Shown here: positions 10,622-20,357 of the stretch, in pieces | How positions within the stretch are numbered: the first letter of the stretch is position 1 | Layout: each line of letters starts with the position of its first letter | Source: Hyphomicrobiales bacterium | GTDB lineage: Bacteria; Pseudomonadota; Alphaproteobacteria; Rhizobiales; Rhizobiaceae | Direction: 5' to 3' | NCBI GenBank assembly: GCA_900489925.1 | Contig: UEHQ01000002.1 | Span: 480,207-544,206 of the forward strand | DNA length: 64,000 nt | The notes under the pieces: model-generated | What the model was told of the DNA's origin: nothing | The model's database searches: none | The model's input: only the letters and a program-made list of their open reading frames with translations | Made by a program: the position numbers and the translations under genes

Positions 10622-11188
10622 ATGTTCATTCAGACCGAAGCCACGCCGAATCCCGCCACGCAGAAGTTTCTGCCCGGCAGGGTCGTCATGGAAAACGGCA
10701 CCGCCGAATTCCGCAATGCCGACGAGGCCAACGCTTCGCCACTGGCGGCTCGCCTGTTCGACATTCCCGGCGTGACCGGCGTCTACTTCGGCTATGATTT
10801 CATCAGCGTTTCCAAGGAGAACCAGGAGTGGCAGCACCTCAAGCCCGCCATTCTGGGATCGATAATGGAGCATTTCATGTCCGGCAAGCCGGTCATGGGC
10901 GCGGCCTCCGTTCTCGGTGAAGCTGCCGATGCCGATGGCGAATTCTTCGACGAAGGCGATGAATCGATCGTTCTGACGATCAAGGAACTGCTGGAGACAC
11001 GCGTGCGTCCGGCCGTTGCCCAGGATGGTGGCGACATCACCTTCCGTGGCTTCAAGGACGGCACCGTCTATCTCAACATGAAGGGCTCGTGCGCGGGTTG
11101 CCCGTCCTCGACGGCAACGCTGAAGCACGGCGTCCAGAATTTGCTGCGCCATTTCGTTCCCGAGGTGCAGGAAGTCGAAGCCGTCTGA
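10622..11188 (+). CDS. NifU-like / Nfu Fe-S cluster scaffold protein
   Basis: The 188 aa protein has an N-terminal Nfu_N domain (FIQTEATPNPATQKFLPG) and a C-terminal NifU-like domain with the cluster-binding CxxC in GSCAGCPSS at about residues 157-160. Nfu proteins carry [4Fe-4S] clusters to target apoproteins. A predicted Irr-type operator upstream ties it to iron supply, as is known for rhizobial suf genes. Other possible name: nfuA. Confidence 0.93.
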   Translation: MFIQTEATPNPATQKFLPGRVVMENGTAEFRNADEANASPLAARLFDIPGVTGVYFGYDFISVSKENQEWQHLKPAILGSIMEHFMSGKPVMGAASVLGEAADADGEFFDEGDESIVLTIKELLETRVRPAVAQDGGDITFRGFKDGTVYLNMKGSCAGCPSSTATLKHGVQNLLRHFVPEVQEVEAV

Positions 11189-11282
11189 CGACCTGAACCA
11201 ACATTCGCAATGACGCAGCGTTTGCAAGCGTGGCGTGGCGATGTATGGACAGTCAGGAACGTTTTATTCGGAAATTGATGCC

Positions 11283-11939
11283 ATGATCATACTGGCGCTC
11301 GACACCGCAGGTGTGGATTGCGCTGCCGCTGTCTATGACAGCGGCAGGAATACGGTGCTGGGGGAGGCATCGGACATGATCGGCAAGGGGCATGCAGAAC
11401 ATCTGATGGGGATCGTCGACCGCGCGCTGGACCAGGCGGGCATCGCACTTTCCGCTGTCGAGCGCATTGCCGTTACTGTCGGTCCCGGCTCCTTTACTGG
11501 TATTCGCGTTGGCGTCGCCGCTGCTCGCGGCTTCGCGCTGTCGCTGGGCGTTCCCGCCGTTGGCGTGACGACGCTCGCCGTCATGGCGGAGGCCGAGCGG
11601 CAACGGTCGCCGGGCCAGGCCGTGCTCGCTGCAATGGATGCCAAGCGCAACGAGATCTACCTTCAAGCCTTCGATCCCGCCGGCCGCCCGCTCGACGAGG
11701 CACGCGCCGTCACGACCGAGGACGCACAGGCATTCGCGGCGGACTTCGACGGTGCGATCACCGGTTCCGCGACCCCGCTACTGAGGCCTGACGCCGGCGA
11801 GCAAGCCAACCATTTTCCAATTTCCATCGTGGCGCGCCTCGGCGCTGCCGCAGACCCCTCTTCCGGAAAGCCGAAGCCTCTTTATCTGCGCGGACCTGAC
11901 GCCAAGCCGCAGGCCGGGTTCGCCATTGCGCGAGTATGA
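11283..11939 (+). CDS. tsaB: tRNA t6A37 threonylcarbamoyl transferase subunit TsaB
   Basis: TsaB is the inactive Kae1-like partner that with TsaD and TsaE makes t6A37 in ANN-decoding tRNAs. The 218 aa product starts MIILALDTAGVDCAAAVYD and has the typical VTVGPGSFTGIRVGVAAARG. The frame is open 16 codons upstream, but the ATG at 11283 begins the fold. It overlaps rimI by four bases (ATGA), indicating an operon. Confidence 0.95.
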   Translation: MIILALDTAGVDCAAAVYDSGRNTVLGEASDMIGKGHAEHLMGIVDRALDQAGIALSAVERIAVTVGPGSFTGIRVGVAAARGFALSLGVPAVGVTTLAVMAEAERQRSPGQAVLAAMDAKRNEIYLQAFDPAGRPLDEARAVTTEDAQAFAADFDGAITGSATPLLRPDAGEQANHFPISIVARLGAAADPSSGKPKPLYLRGPDAKPQAGFAIARV

Positions 11940-12436
11940 CCATGCTGGAATCCTATCTGACGCTTAAGCCGGAATTCGAAATCGTCGCCATGGATGCTGA
12001 AGACTGCCGCGCGGTCGCAGCGCTTCACGGCGAGCGTTTTGCGCGTCCGTGGGGTGATGGCGAGTTCTATAGCCTGCTGACGCAGAGCACTGTCTTCGGC
12101 TTCGTCGCGCGCCAGACCAACGCCTTCCTGAAGAAGCCGCTTCCCGGCTTCGTCCTTGCCCGCGAAGTCGCCGGCGAGGCGGAAATCCTGACGATCGCCG
12201 TGCAGACGAAGGTAGCGCGCGCCGGGCTCGGCTGGCGGCTGATGCAGGCCGCGATGCGCGAAGCAAAGCTGCGCGGCGGTGAGAGCATCTTCCTCGAGGT
12301 CGATGACGGCAATATGCCGGCACTCGGCCTTTATCGCAAACTCGGCTTCGACAAGGTCGGCGAGCGTCGTGGATACTACAAGGATGCGAATGGCGGGGTT
12401 TCCACCGCGCTTGTCATGAAGCGCGTTCTTCGCTAG
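11936..12436 (+). CDS. rimI: ribosomal-protein-alanine N-acetyltransferase-like GNAT protein
   Basis: RimI acetylates the N-terminus of ribosomal protein S18. The 166 aa protein has the GNAT acetyl-CoA site ILTIAVQTKVARAGLGWRLM and the C-terminal LGLYRKLGFDKVGERRGYY with DALVMKR-like ending. It starts in the tsaB stop codon; a second ATG at 11942 is an alternative. tsaB-rimI pairing is common in bacteria and supports the name. Confidence 0.88.
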   Translation: MTMLESYLTLKPEFEIVAMDAEDCRAVAALHGERFARPWGDGEFYSLLTQSTVFGFVARQTNAFLKKPLPGFVLAREVAGEAEILTIAVQTKVARAGLGWRLMQAAMREAKLRGGESIFLEVDDGNMPALGLYRKLGFDKVGERRGYYKDANGGVSTALVMKRVLR

Positions 12437-12472
12437 TTCCGTTACACAACGTTGACTATCGGAAGGCGGCAC

Positions 12473-12901
12473 ATGACTGAAGTGGCCAAAACCCTTGAGG
12501 AGCTTTGTGCTGAACGCGGCATGCGCATGACCGAGCAGCGCCGCGTCATTGCGCGCATTCTCGAGGAATCCGAAGACCATCCCGACGTCGAGGAACTCTA
12601 CCGCCGCTCGGTGAAGGTCGACGCCAAGATCTCGATCTCGACCGTCTACCGCACTGTCAAGCTCTTCGAAGACGCGGGCATTATTGCACGACACGACTTC
12701 CGCGACGGCCGCTCCCGCTACGAGACCGTGCCGGAAGAGCATCACGACCACCTGATCGACCTGAAGACCGGCGTCGTCATCGAATTCCGCTCGCCGGAGA
12801 TCGAGGCACTGCAGGAGCGGATCGCCCGCGAGCATGGCTTCCAACTCGTCGATCACCGGCTCGAACTCTATGGCATTCCGCTCAAGAAGGACGAGCACTG
12901 A
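12473..12901 (+). CDS. fur: Fur-family metal-responsive repressor (Fur/Mur type)
   Basis: The 142 aa protein has a winged-helix N-terminus (GMRMTEQRRVIARILEES ... ISISTVYRTVKLFEDAG) and the C-terminal dimer/metal domain with HHDHLIDLKTG. The CxxC structural zinc motif of enterobacterial Fur is absent, as in alphaproteobacterial Fur. In rhizobia such proteins often act as manganese-responsive Mur rather than iron Fur; the sequence alone cannot decide. Start at 12473 is chosen because GGAAGG lies 6-7 nt upstream; an ATG seven codons earlier lacks a site. It sits between rimI and olsA. Confidence 0.88.
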   Translation: MTEVAKTLEELCAERGMRMTEQRRVIARILEESEDHPDVEELYRRSVKVDAKISISTVYRTVKLFEDAGIIARHDFRDGRSRYETVPEEHHDHLIDLKTGVVIEFRSPEIEALQERIAREHGFQLVDHRLELYGIPLKKDEH

Positions 12902-12934
12902 GGCCATGAGTGGTGCAGCCGCGGAGTTCTCGAC

Positions 12935-13732
12935 TTGATCGCCTGGCTGCGCGTCGCCCTCGCCGCCATCGTCATTGTCATCGCCAGCATCGTGCTGATG
13001 CCCTGGCAGCTTCTGGCGTTGCGCTTCGACTGGCGGATGCGGCGCTGGCTCCCGCGCGTCTGGCACCGTATCGTCTGCTTCTGTCTCGGCATCCGCGTCC
13101 GCGTCCACGGCACGATGGAAGCGCACCGGCCGCTGATGCTGTGCGCCAACCATTCCTCGTGGATGGACATCATGGTTCTGTCGTCGATCGCCGATGTCGC
13201 CTTCATCGCCAAGATCGAGGTGCGTGACTGGCCGATCTTCGGCGCGCTCTCCAAGCTGCAGAAGAGCGTCTTCGTCGTGCGCGAGGAGAAACGCAAGACG
13301 GGCAACCAGGCCAGCGAGATCGCGGCCCGGATGGCGGACGGCGAGATCGTCGTGCTGTTTCCCGAAGGCACCACATCGGACGGCAACCGGCTGCTCGACG
13401 TCAAGTCATCCCTGTTCGGCGCGGCTGCAATGGCCGTACCTGCTTCACCGACCGGTGTGGTCACCGTCCAGCCCGTCGCGATCGCTTACACCGGCGTCCA
13501 CGGCCTGCCGACGGGGCGTTATCATCGTCCGCTGACGTCCTGGCCCGGCGATGTCGAGATGTTTCCGCATCTCAAGGACATGCTTCGATGCGGCGCCTTC
13601 GAAGTGGATGTGTGCTTCGGCGAGGCGGTCCGTTACGGGCCCGACACCAAGCGCAAGGATGTCAGCGCGACCATCGCCCAGCGGATTCGTGCGATGCTCG
13701 GCGCGGCACTGCGCGGCCGCGATTTGGACTAA
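12935..13732 (+). CDS. olsA: 1-acylglycerol-3-phosphate / lyso-ornithine-lipid acyltransferase
   Basis: This membrane-bound acyltransferase has NHSSWMD (HX4D motif) and FPEGTTSDG, the two hallmark blocks of the PlsC family, after one N-terminal hydrophobic helix. In Sinorhizobium the gene between this Fur/rimI region and miaB is olsA, which esterifies lyso-ornithine lipid; I name it on that synteny, which is from memory. The start is TTG at 12935 with GGAG 8 nt before it; the ATG at 12906 is out of frame. PlsC function is the alternative. Confidence 0.8.
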   Translation: MIAWLRVALAAIVIVIASIVLMPWQLLALRFDWRMRRWLPRVWHRIVCFCLGIRVRVHGTMEAHRPLMLCANHSSWMDIMVLSSIADVAFIAKIEVRDWPIFGALSKLQKSVFVVREEKRKTGNQASEIAARMADGEIVVLFPEGTTSDGNRLLDVKSSLFGAAAMAVPASPTGVVTVQPVAIAYTGVHGLPTGRYHRPLTSWPGDVEMFPHLKDMLRCGAFEVDVCFGEAVRYGPDTKRKDVSATIAQRIRAMLGAALRGRDLD

Positions 13733-13781
13733 GACAAGATTTCCGTTTTCTCGCGCGCCAAAAACCACTAAATAGCGCGCC

Positions 13782-15191
13782 ATGACCCAGGACAGCGCCC
13801 TCCTCCCGGCCCCGGAGACCAATCTCCGCGATGGCAGCAACAGCCGCAAGGTTTTCATCAAGACCTACGGCTGTCAGATGAACGTCTATGACTCGACCCG
13901 GATGAGCGATGCGCTTGCCCGTGACGGCTATGAGCCGACCGAGGACATGGCCGAGGCTGATCTCGTCCTGCTGAATACCTGTCATATCCGCGAGAAGGCC
14001 GCCGAGAAGGTCTATTCGGCACTTGGCCGCCTGCGCGACATGAAGAAGGAGCGCAACAAGGAAGGCCGCGAGTTCATGATCGGCGTGGCCGGTTGCGTTG
14101 CGCAGGCCGAGGGCGAAGAAATTCTGCGCCGTGCGCCTGCCGTCGATGTTGTCATCGGCCCGCAGACCTACCACCGTCTGCCGGAAGCACTGCGTCGTGC
14201 CAAGGAAGGCCAGCGCATCGTCGATACGGAATATGCGCTGGAAGACAAGTTCGAGCACCTTCCCATCGCCGAAAAGACGAAGATCCGCTCTCGCGGCGTA
14301 ACCTCGTTCCTGACGGTTCAGGAAGGATGCGACAAGTTCTGCACCTTCTGTGTCGTGCCCTATACGCGCGGTTCGGAAGTGTCGCGCCCGGTCAGCCAGA
14401 TCGTCGAGGAAGCGCAGAAGCTCGTCGAAGGCGGCGTGCGGGAAATCACCTTGCTGGGCCAGAACGTCAATGCCTGGCATGGCGCGGGGCCGAACGGCCA
14501 GGAATGGACGCTGGGCGACCTCCTCTACCGACTGGCGGAAATTCCCGGTCTCGCCCGCCTTCGCTACACCACCAGCCACCCACGCGACATGGATGACCGG
14601 CTGATCGAGGCGCACCGTGATCTGCGCGCGCTGATGCCCTACCTGCACCTTCCCGTGCAGGCGGGCTCCGACCGCATCCTCAAGGCCATGAACCGCCGGC
14701 ACACGGCCGCCGAATACCTGACGCTGGTCGAGCGCATTCGTGCTGCCCGTCCTGACATCGCGCTTTCGGGCGATTTCATCGTCGGCTTTCCGGGGGAGAC
14801 AGATCAGGATTTTGAGGATACACTGCAGCTCGTGGAGAAAGTCCGCTATGCGCAGGCCTTCTCCTTCAAATACTCGACGCGGCCGGGTACGCCCGGTGCG
14901 GATCTGAAGGACCAAGTGCCGGAAGAGATCAAGGCAGAACGGCTCGAACGCCTGCAGGCGCTTCTTTTGAAGCAGCAGCAGGAATTTGCCGAATCCTGCG
15001 TCGGGAAAACCATCGAACTGTTGCTCGAAAAGCCCGGTCGTATGTCTCAACAACTTATCGGCCGTTCTCCCTGGCTTCAGTCGGTGAATGTTGATGCAAA
15101 GACATCGCAAATCGGTGACATTATTAGAGTGCGAATCACCGGAACCGGAACCAACAGCCTGTTTGCCGAGATAGCAGAGGCTGAGGTCTAA
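13782..15191 (+). CDS. miaB: tRNA-2-methylthio-N6-dimethylallyladenosine synthase MiaB
   Basis: MiaB is a radical-SAM methylthiotransferase acting on i6A37 of tRNAs. The 469 aa product has the UPF0004 domain ([33 protein letters not shown]) giving three cysteines for the auxiliary cluster, the radical-SAM CxxxCxxC as GCDKFCTFC near residue 183, and a C-terminal TRAM domain (LLLEKPGR ... [10 protein letters not shown]). It is followed 19 nt later by phoH. Confidence 0.97.
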   Translation: MTQDSALLPAPETNLRDGSNSRKVFIKTYGCQMNVYDSTRMSDALARDGYEPTEDMAEADLVLLNTCHIREKAAEKVYSALGRLRDMKKERNKEGREFMIGVAGCVAQAEGEEILRRAPAVDVVIGPQTYHRLPEALRRAKEGQRIVDTEYALEDKFEHLPIAEKTKIRSRGVTSFLTVQEGCDKFCTFCVVPYTRGSEVSRPVSQIVEEAQKLVEGGVREITLLGQNVNAWHGAGPNGQEWTLGDLLYRLAEIPGLARLRYTTSHPRDMDDRLIEAHRDLRALMPYLHLPVQAGSDRILKAMNRRHTAAEYLTLVERIRAARPDIALSGDFIVGFPGETDQDFEDTLQLVEKVRYAQAFSFKYSTRPGTPGADLKDQVPEEIKAERLERLQALLLKQQQEFAESCVGKTIELLLEKPGRMSQQLIGRSPWLQSVNVDAKTSQIGDIIRVRITGTGTNSLFAEIAEAEV

Positions 15192-15210
15192 ACCCAAGGA
15201 GCTCGACCGC

Positions 15211-16263
15211 TTGAACGGACAAGAATTGGTTTCTTCTTCACCGCGCCACCCACGCATCGCGAGCGACGCCAATCACTTTATACTGACGTTCGAGAACAAT
15301 AGGTTCGCCAGCGAGTTGTTCGGCCAATTTGACCAGAACCTCAAGCTGCTCGAGGAGCGCCTGAACATCGACGCCCGAGCGCGTGGCAACTCCGTCGTGA
15401 TCTCCGGGGACATCGTCACCACCAATCAGGCGCGCCGCACGCTCGACTATCTCTATGAGAAGCTTCAGAAAGGCGGCAGCGTGGAACGATCCGACGTCGA
15501 GGGTGCCATCCGCATGGCGGTTGCCGCCGACGACCAGCTCAGCCTGCCGACGATGGAAAAGAAGGCCAAGCTGACGATGGCCCAGGTCTCCACGCGCAAG
15601 AAGACCATCATTGCCCGCACGCCGACGCAGGACGCCTACCTCAGGGCCCTCGAACGCGCCGAGCTGGTGTTCGGCTGCGGTCCGGCCGGTACCGGCAAGA
15701 CCTATCTTGCCGTGGCCCATGCGGCTCAGCTTCTGGAGCGCGGTGTGGTCGAGAAGATCATCCTGTCGCGTCCGGCTGTCGAAGCCGGCGAACGCCTGGG
15801 CTTCCTTCCTGGCGACATGAAGGAAAAGGTCGATCCCTACCTTCGCCCGCTCTATGACGCGCTTTACGACATGATCCCAGCCGACAAGGTCGACCGCGCG
15901 ATCACCGCCGGCGTCATCGAAATCGCACCGCTTGCCTTCATGCGCGGTCGTACGCTTGCGAACGCCGCCGTCATCCTCGACGAGGCGCAGAACACGACGT
16001 CGATGCAGATGAAGATGTTCCTGACGCGTCTTGGCGAAAACTCTCGCATGATCGTGACTGGTGACCCCAGCCAGATCGACCTGCCGCGCGGCGTCAAATC
16101 CGGCCTCGTGGAAGCCCTGCAGCTTCTGAACGGCGTCGAGGGTATCTCGATCGTCCGCTTCAAGGATACGGATGTCGTCCGTCACCCGCTCGTCGGACGC
16201 ATTGTCAGGGCCTACGATTCCACTTATGCAGTGGAATCCGAAGAGGTTAGCCGGCAGGACTGA
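15211..16263 (+). CDS. phoH: PhoH-like ATPase (YbeZ)
   Basis: The 350 aa product has an N-terminal KH-like region and a P-loop NTPase core: Walker [15 protein letters not shown] near residue 157, Walker [14 protein letters not shown], and the motif [16 protein letters not shown]. PhoH/YbeZ works with YbeY in rRNA processing and ribosome quality control. The start is TTG at 15211 with AAGGAG about 9 nt upstream. The stop overlaps the ybeY start (TGATG), so the pair is translationally coupled. Confidence 0.95.
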   Translation: MNGQELVSSSPRHPRIASDANHFILTFENNRFASELFGQFDQNLKLLEERLNIDARARGNSVVISGDIVTTNQARRTLDYLYEKLQKGGSVERSDVEGAIRMAVAADDQLSLPTMEKKAKLTMAQVSTRKKTIIARTPTQDAYLRALERAELVFGCGPAGTGKTYLAVAHAAQLLERGVVEKIILSRPAVEAGERLGFLPGDMKEKVDPYLRPLYDALYDMIPADKVDRAITAGVIEIAPLAFMRGRTLANAAVILDEAQNTTSMQMKMFLTRLGENSRMIVTGDPSQIDLPRGVKSGLVEALQLLNGVEGISIVRFKDTDVVRHPLVGRIVRAYDSTYAVESEEVSRQD

Positions 16264-16778
16264 TGGCGGAACTTGATATCCAGATCAGCGTCGAGGAGGG
16301 CCAGTGGCCCTCCGAAGACGTCTTGCATGCATTGGCGGACCGCGTACTGGAGACGGCCGCGACCTATCTGCGCGAGACCGAGAAGCAGCCATTTCCGAAA
16401 ATGATCCCCGAGGTCTCGCTGGTTTTTACCGACGACGCGTCGATCCAGGACATCAATGCTGAATGGCGGGGCAAGGACAAGCCGACCAACGTGCTGTCGT
16501 TTCCCGCATTCCCGGTCCAACCGGGCAAGGTTCCCGGACCGATGCTCGGCGACATCATCATCGCCAGAGAAACGGTGGAGCGCGAGGCAACCGAGCTTGA
16601 GAAGAGCTTCGACGACCACCTGACGCACCTGATGGTGCACGGATTCTTGCATCTTTTCGGCTACGATCATAATAATGACGCGGAAGCCGAAATTATGGAG
16701 GGGCTGGAGACTCGCATTTTGGCGGTACTCGGCCTATCTGACCCATACGAGGGTCAAGACCTTAAAATGGAACCATGA
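16263..16778 (+). CDS. ybeY: endoribonuclease YbeY
   Basis: YbeY is a zinc endoribonuclease for 16S rRNA 3' maturation and, in rhizobia, small-RNA homeostasis. The 171 aa protein contains the three-His zinc site in [15 protein letters not shown] near residue 122 and the upstream NVLSFP block. It overlaps phoH before it and corC after it (ATGA at 16775). Confidence 0.96.
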   Translation: MAELDIQISVEEGQWPSEDVLHALADRVLETAATYLRETEKQPFPKMIPEVSLVFTDDASIQDINAEWRGKDKPTNVLSFPAFPVQPGKVPGPMLGDIIIARETVEREATELEKSFDDHLTHLMVHGFLHLFGYDHNNDAEAEIMEGLETRILAVLGLSDPYEGQDLKMEP

Positions 16779-17926
16779 GCGACTTTACGACGAGACCGGC
16801 CCCTGAGGCCAAGGACGCCGACCAATCCTCCTCTTCCGACGAGGGTGGCAGTAGTAGCAGGCAGTCCGGACGATCCCAATCCTTCTGGTCGCGCGCAGCA
16901 CGCATCCTGAGGCCGCAGCAGGGCTCGCGTCTTCGCGAGGATCTGGCTGATGCGCTGATGACGGATGCAGCCGGCGACGATGCCTTTTCGCCCGACGAAC
17001 GGGCGATGCTGCACAACATCCTGCGCTTCCGCGAGGTTCGCGTGGCCGATGTCATGGTGCCCCGAGCTGACATCGAAGCCGTGGACCAGAACATCACCAT
17101 CGGTGAGCTGATGATCCTGTTCGAGGAATCCGGCCGCTCCCGCATGCCTGTCTACGCCGAGACGCTGGACGACCCGCGCGGCATGGTCCACATCCGCGAT
17201 CTGCTTTCCTACGTCGCCAAACAGGCGCGGAACAAGCGCCGCAGCGGCACGAAAACCGTCAAGGCGGCCGAGCCGATCGTCGAGGTATCACCCGAGCACC
17301 TGCAGAAGACGCCTCGTGTGGCCAAGCCGAATTTCGACCTTGCCCGGGTTGACCTGCAGAAGACGGTCGCCGAGGCCGGCATCATTCGCAAGATCCTGTT
17401 CGTTCCGCCGTCGATGCTCGCGTCGGATCTGCTGCGCCGCATGCAGGTCAACCGCACGCAGATGGCGCTTGTCATCGATGAGTATGGCGGCACCGACGGC
17501 CTCGCTTCGCATGAGGATATCGTCGAGATGGTGATCGGCGACATCGACGACGAGCACGATGACGAAGAGGTCATGTTCAAGCGCATTTCGGAAGACGTCT
17601 TCGTTGCCGACGCGCGCGTCGAACTGGAAGACATCGCCGAAGCGATCGGGCCCGACTTCGACATCACCGAACAGGTGGACGAAGTCGACACCCTGGGCGG
17701 CCTGATCTTCTCCGAACTCGGGCGCATCCCAGTGCGTGGCGAGGTGGTTCAGGCCCTGCCCGGCTTCGAGTTTCACATTCTTGATGCCGATCCACGCCGT
17801 ATCAAGCGAGTCCGTATCACGCGCAAGCGTCAGGCGATCCGCCGCCGTATCAAGACCGACGGGGACGGCGCGTCGGGTCCGGAGCACGGCGACGAACGGC
17901 AATCGGAAGCCCCCACGACAAACTGA
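16775..17926 (+). CDS. hemolysin-like CBS-domain protein (TlyC/CorC type)
   Basis: The 383 aa protein has two CBS domains (from [15 protein letters not shown], about residues 85-240) and a C-terminal CorC_HlyC domain ([19 protein letters not shown]). There is no membrane DUF21 part, so it resembles soluble CorC/YbeX, which is linked to magnesium/cobalt efflux or ribosome metabolism. The long acidic, Ser-rich N-terminus (residues 1-45) looks disordered. The gene order phoH-ybeY-corC-lnt is widely conserved. Confidence 0.92.
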   Translation: MSDFTTRPAPEAKDADQSSSSDEGGSSSRQSGRSQSFWSRAARILRPQQGSRLREDLADALMTDAAGDDAFSPDERAMLHNILRFREVRVADVMVPRADIEAVDQNITIGELMILFEESGRSRMPVYAETLDDPRGMVHIRDLLSYVAKQARNKRRSGTKTVKAAEPIVEVSPEHLQKTPRVAKPNFDLARVDLQKTVAEAGIIRKILFVPPSMLASDLLRRMQVNRTQMALVIDEYGGTDGLASHEDIVEMVIGDIDDEHDDEEVMFKRISEDVFVADARVELEDIAEAIGPDFDITEQVDEVDTLGGLIFSELGRIPVRGEVVQALPGFEFHILDADPRRIKRVRITRKRQAIRRRIKTDGDGASGPEHGDERQSEAPTTN

Positions 17927-18003
17927 TCAGCGCCTACCACGACAAATGGCGGCTTTTTTGAAAGACTGCGAACACAATTGATTCGTGGCTTGGTGGGGTG
18001 CGC

Positions 18004-19605
18004 ATGGAGCGGCTTGCGGACAGGGTGATCCTGGCCTGGGGTTTCAAGAGAGTGCTGCTGGCGATCCTTGCCGGCGCTTTCGGGGTATTGGCGCTTCCGC
18101 CGATCGGCTTCTTCGCCGCGATGTTCGTTTCCTTCACGTTGCTCGTGTGGCTGATCGACGGCGCGGCCGCCTCTCCACACAGCAGCCTGATCGGTCGGCT
18201 CTGGCCGTCCTTCGTCACCGGCTGGCTGTTCGGCTTCGGTTACTTCGTTGCAGGCCTCTGGTGGCTCGGCCATGCCCTGATGATCGATGCGGACGCCTTT
18301 GCCTGGGCGCTTCCGCTGGCGATCTTCGGACTGCCTGCCGTGCTCGCGATCTTCTACGGCCTTGCCACGGCGCTTGCCCGCATCCTCTGGTCCGATGGTG
18401 TTGGGCGCATTGCAGCGCTTGCCGCGAGCTTCGGGCTGCTGGAATGGGCTCGCAGCGTGCTGTTTACTGGCTTTCCCTGGAACGCGATCGGCTATGGCAT
18501 GACGCCCGTGCCGCTGATGATGCAGTCGGCGCACATCATCGGCATCATGGGGATCACCGCACTTTCGGTTTTCATTTTCGCCGCGCCGGCGCTTCTCGGC
18601 ACCAAACAGGGCGCCAGGTTCGGCGTTTCTCTGGCTGTGCTGCTGTTTGCGGCGCATCTCGGCTACGGCGCCTATGTGCTTTACGGCGCACCAAAACCGG
18701 CAGCGGCAACCGGGGCAGGTCCGGTTATCCGGCTCGTTCAGCCGATGATCGAGCAGACCGCCAAGATGGATACCGACGGCGATCGAGCCGCCATCTTCGA
18801 AAAGCACCTGAAGCTTTCCGTCGAGCCTCCCCAGGATGGCGGCAGGAAACCCGACATCATCGTCTGGCCGGAGACGGCGATCCCGTTCATCCTGACGGAC
18901 AACCAGGACGCTCTCACCCGGATCGCCGATACGCTCGACGACAATCAGGTACTGATTGCCGGCGCCGTCCGGGCCGAAGACATGGGGCCGGGCAACGCGC
19001 CACGCTACTACAACTCGATCTATGTCATCGACGGGCGCGGCCAGATCGTCGCCGCCGCGGACAAGGTGCATCTCGTGCCGTTTGGCGAGTACATGCCGTT
19101 CGAGAGCGTGCTGAACGAATTCGGCATTCAGAACATCGTCGAAATGCCCGGCGGCTTTTCCGCTGCCGCCACGCGACAACTGCTGACGCTGCCCTCGGGC
19201 ATGAAGCTCTACCCGCTCGTCTGCTACGAGATCATCTTCCCTGACGAGATGACCGGCGACATCGCCTCGGCGTCGGCCATTCTGAACATCACCAACGATG
19301 CCTGGTTTGGTGCGACACCGGGGCCTTACCAACACTTCCAGCAGGCGCGCGTGCGCGCGGTGGAGACCGGGCTACCGCTGATTCGCGACGGCAATAGCGG
19401 CATTTCGGCCATCGTAAACGCCCGCGGCGAGATAATCGCCGGGCTTGGGCTTAATAAAACGGGCTTCGTCGACGCAACCATTGATGGAGTAGGGTTTACG
19501 AGCAATCCTGCATATACGCGCCAGAGGTACTTCTGGTTGATCGAAATACTCTTGTTTGTCATTGCAGCCGTTTCGCGCTCCGGTTTAGTTTTCAAGCGGA
19601 ATTGA
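18004..19605 (+). CDS. lnt: apolipoprotein N-acyltransferase
   Basis: Lnt adds the third acyl chain to lipoproteins in the inner membrane. The 533 aa product has about six N-terminal membrane segments and a periplasmic nitrilase domain with the catalytic Glu in IVWPETAIPF (~288), Lys in AADKVHLVPFGEYMPF (~353) and Cys in LVCYEIIFPD (Cys407), and one C-terminal membrane helix. GGTGGGG just upstream suits ATG 18004; GTG at 17998 is the alternative start. Confidence 0.96.
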   Translation: MERLADRVILAWGFKRVLLAILAGAFGVLALPPIGFFAAMFVSFTLLVWLIDGAAASPHSSLIGRLWPSFVTGWLFGFGYFVAGLWWLGHALMIDADAFAWALPLAIFGLPAVLAIFYGLATALARILWSDGVGRIAALAASFGLLEWARSVLFTGFPWNAIGYGMTPVPLMMQSAHIIGIMGITALSVFIFAAPALLGTKQGARFGVSLAVLLFAAHLGYGAYVLYGAPKPAAATGAGPVIRLVQPMIEQTAKMDTDGDRAAIFEKHLKLSVEPPQDGGRKPDIIVWPETAIPFILTDNQDALTRIADTLDDNQVLIAGAVRAEDMGPGNAPRYYNSIYVIDGRGQIVAAADKVHLVPFGEYMPFESVLNEFGIQNIVEMPGGFSAAATRQLLTLPSGMKLYPLVCYEIIFPDEMTGDIASASAILNITNDAWFGATPGPYQHFQQARVRAVETGLPLIRDGNSGISAIVNARGEIIAGLGLNKTGFVDATIDGVGFTSNPAYTRQRYFWLIEILLFVIAAVSRSGLVFKRN

Positions 19606-19756
19606 CCGAAAACCCCTAAAATTGCATAGTGGTTGCGATCGGCGTTCTTAACGTATGTTTCAAAGAGATAGATCAAGGCTTTGCAACGTGGCGTTTTGGG
19701 GATGGGTTTGGGCATGCCGGTTTGAACAAGGTTGAAAATTTTTGTTAGGCAGGACC

Positions 19757-20176
19757 ATGATTGAAAATAAGAAGAAGCCAAACCCGATCGACATCCACGT
19801 TGGCAGCCGGATTCGCCTTCGACGCACAATGCTTGGGATGAGCCAGGAAAAACTGGGCGAAAGTCTCGGCATCACCTTCCAGCAGATCCAGAAATACGAA
19901 AAGGGCACCAACCGCGTCGGTGCCAGCCGTCTTCAAAACATTTCCAGCATTCTCAACGTACCGGTTTCCTTCTTCTTCGAAGATGCACCGGGCGAACATT
20001 CCGGCGCGCTCACGGGCATGGCCGAGGCTTCCAGCTCCAACTACGTCGTCGACTTCCTGTCGTCCTCCGAGGGGCTTCAGCTCAACCGCGCCTTCGTCAA
20101 GATCACCGACCCGAAGGTCCGTCGCAAGGTCGTGGAACTGGTCAAGGCTCTGGCGGCGGAAGCCGACAGCGAATAA
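19757..20176 (+). CDS. praR: XRE-family regulator, PraR/PhrR-like
   Basis: The 139 aa protein has one Cro/CI-type helix-turn-helix at residues ~14-70 (VGSRIRLRRTMLGMSQEKLG ... QIQKYEKGTNRV) and a helical C-terminal tail. This sequence type, located directly before metK, is the PraR/PhrR regulator of rhizobia, reported to control quorum sensing, biofilm and pH responses; the name is from recall of that synteny. ATG 19757 follows AGGA. A good terminator lies 28 nt after the stop. Confidence 0.78.
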   Translation: MIENKKKPNPIDIHVGSRIRLRRTMLGMSQEKLGESLGITFQQIQKYEKGTNRVGASRLQNISSILNVPVSFFFEDAPGEHSGALTGMAEASSSNYVVDFLSSSEGLQLNRAFVKITDPKVRRKVVELVKALAAEADSE

Positions 20177-20203
20177 TCACCAGTAAGAATACCGGTTAAA
20201 GCG

Positions 20204-20228
20204 AAAACGGCCTAAATGGCCGTTTTTT
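20204..20228 (+). terminator. Rho-independent terminator of praR
   Basis: AAAACGGCC (20204-20212) pairs with GGCCGTTTT (20218-20226) around the loop TAAAT and continues into a T-run. This isolates praR from metK. Confidence 0.88.
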
Positions 20229-20357
20229 GCGTTTTTAGGGCAAAATTTGCCACTTAGCCGCAGATATAAAGATATATTTATGTCCTTCTGCGCTTGTTTT
20301 TCATGAGCGGACTCGATACCAACTAGGCAGCTTTTGTTCTTTGAGGGGAATCCCGAG

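Noticed and set aside
20229..20357. SAM riboswitch upstream of metK
   Set aside because: I looked for SAM-II-like and other SAM aptamer core sequences and saw none; only AT-rich leader.
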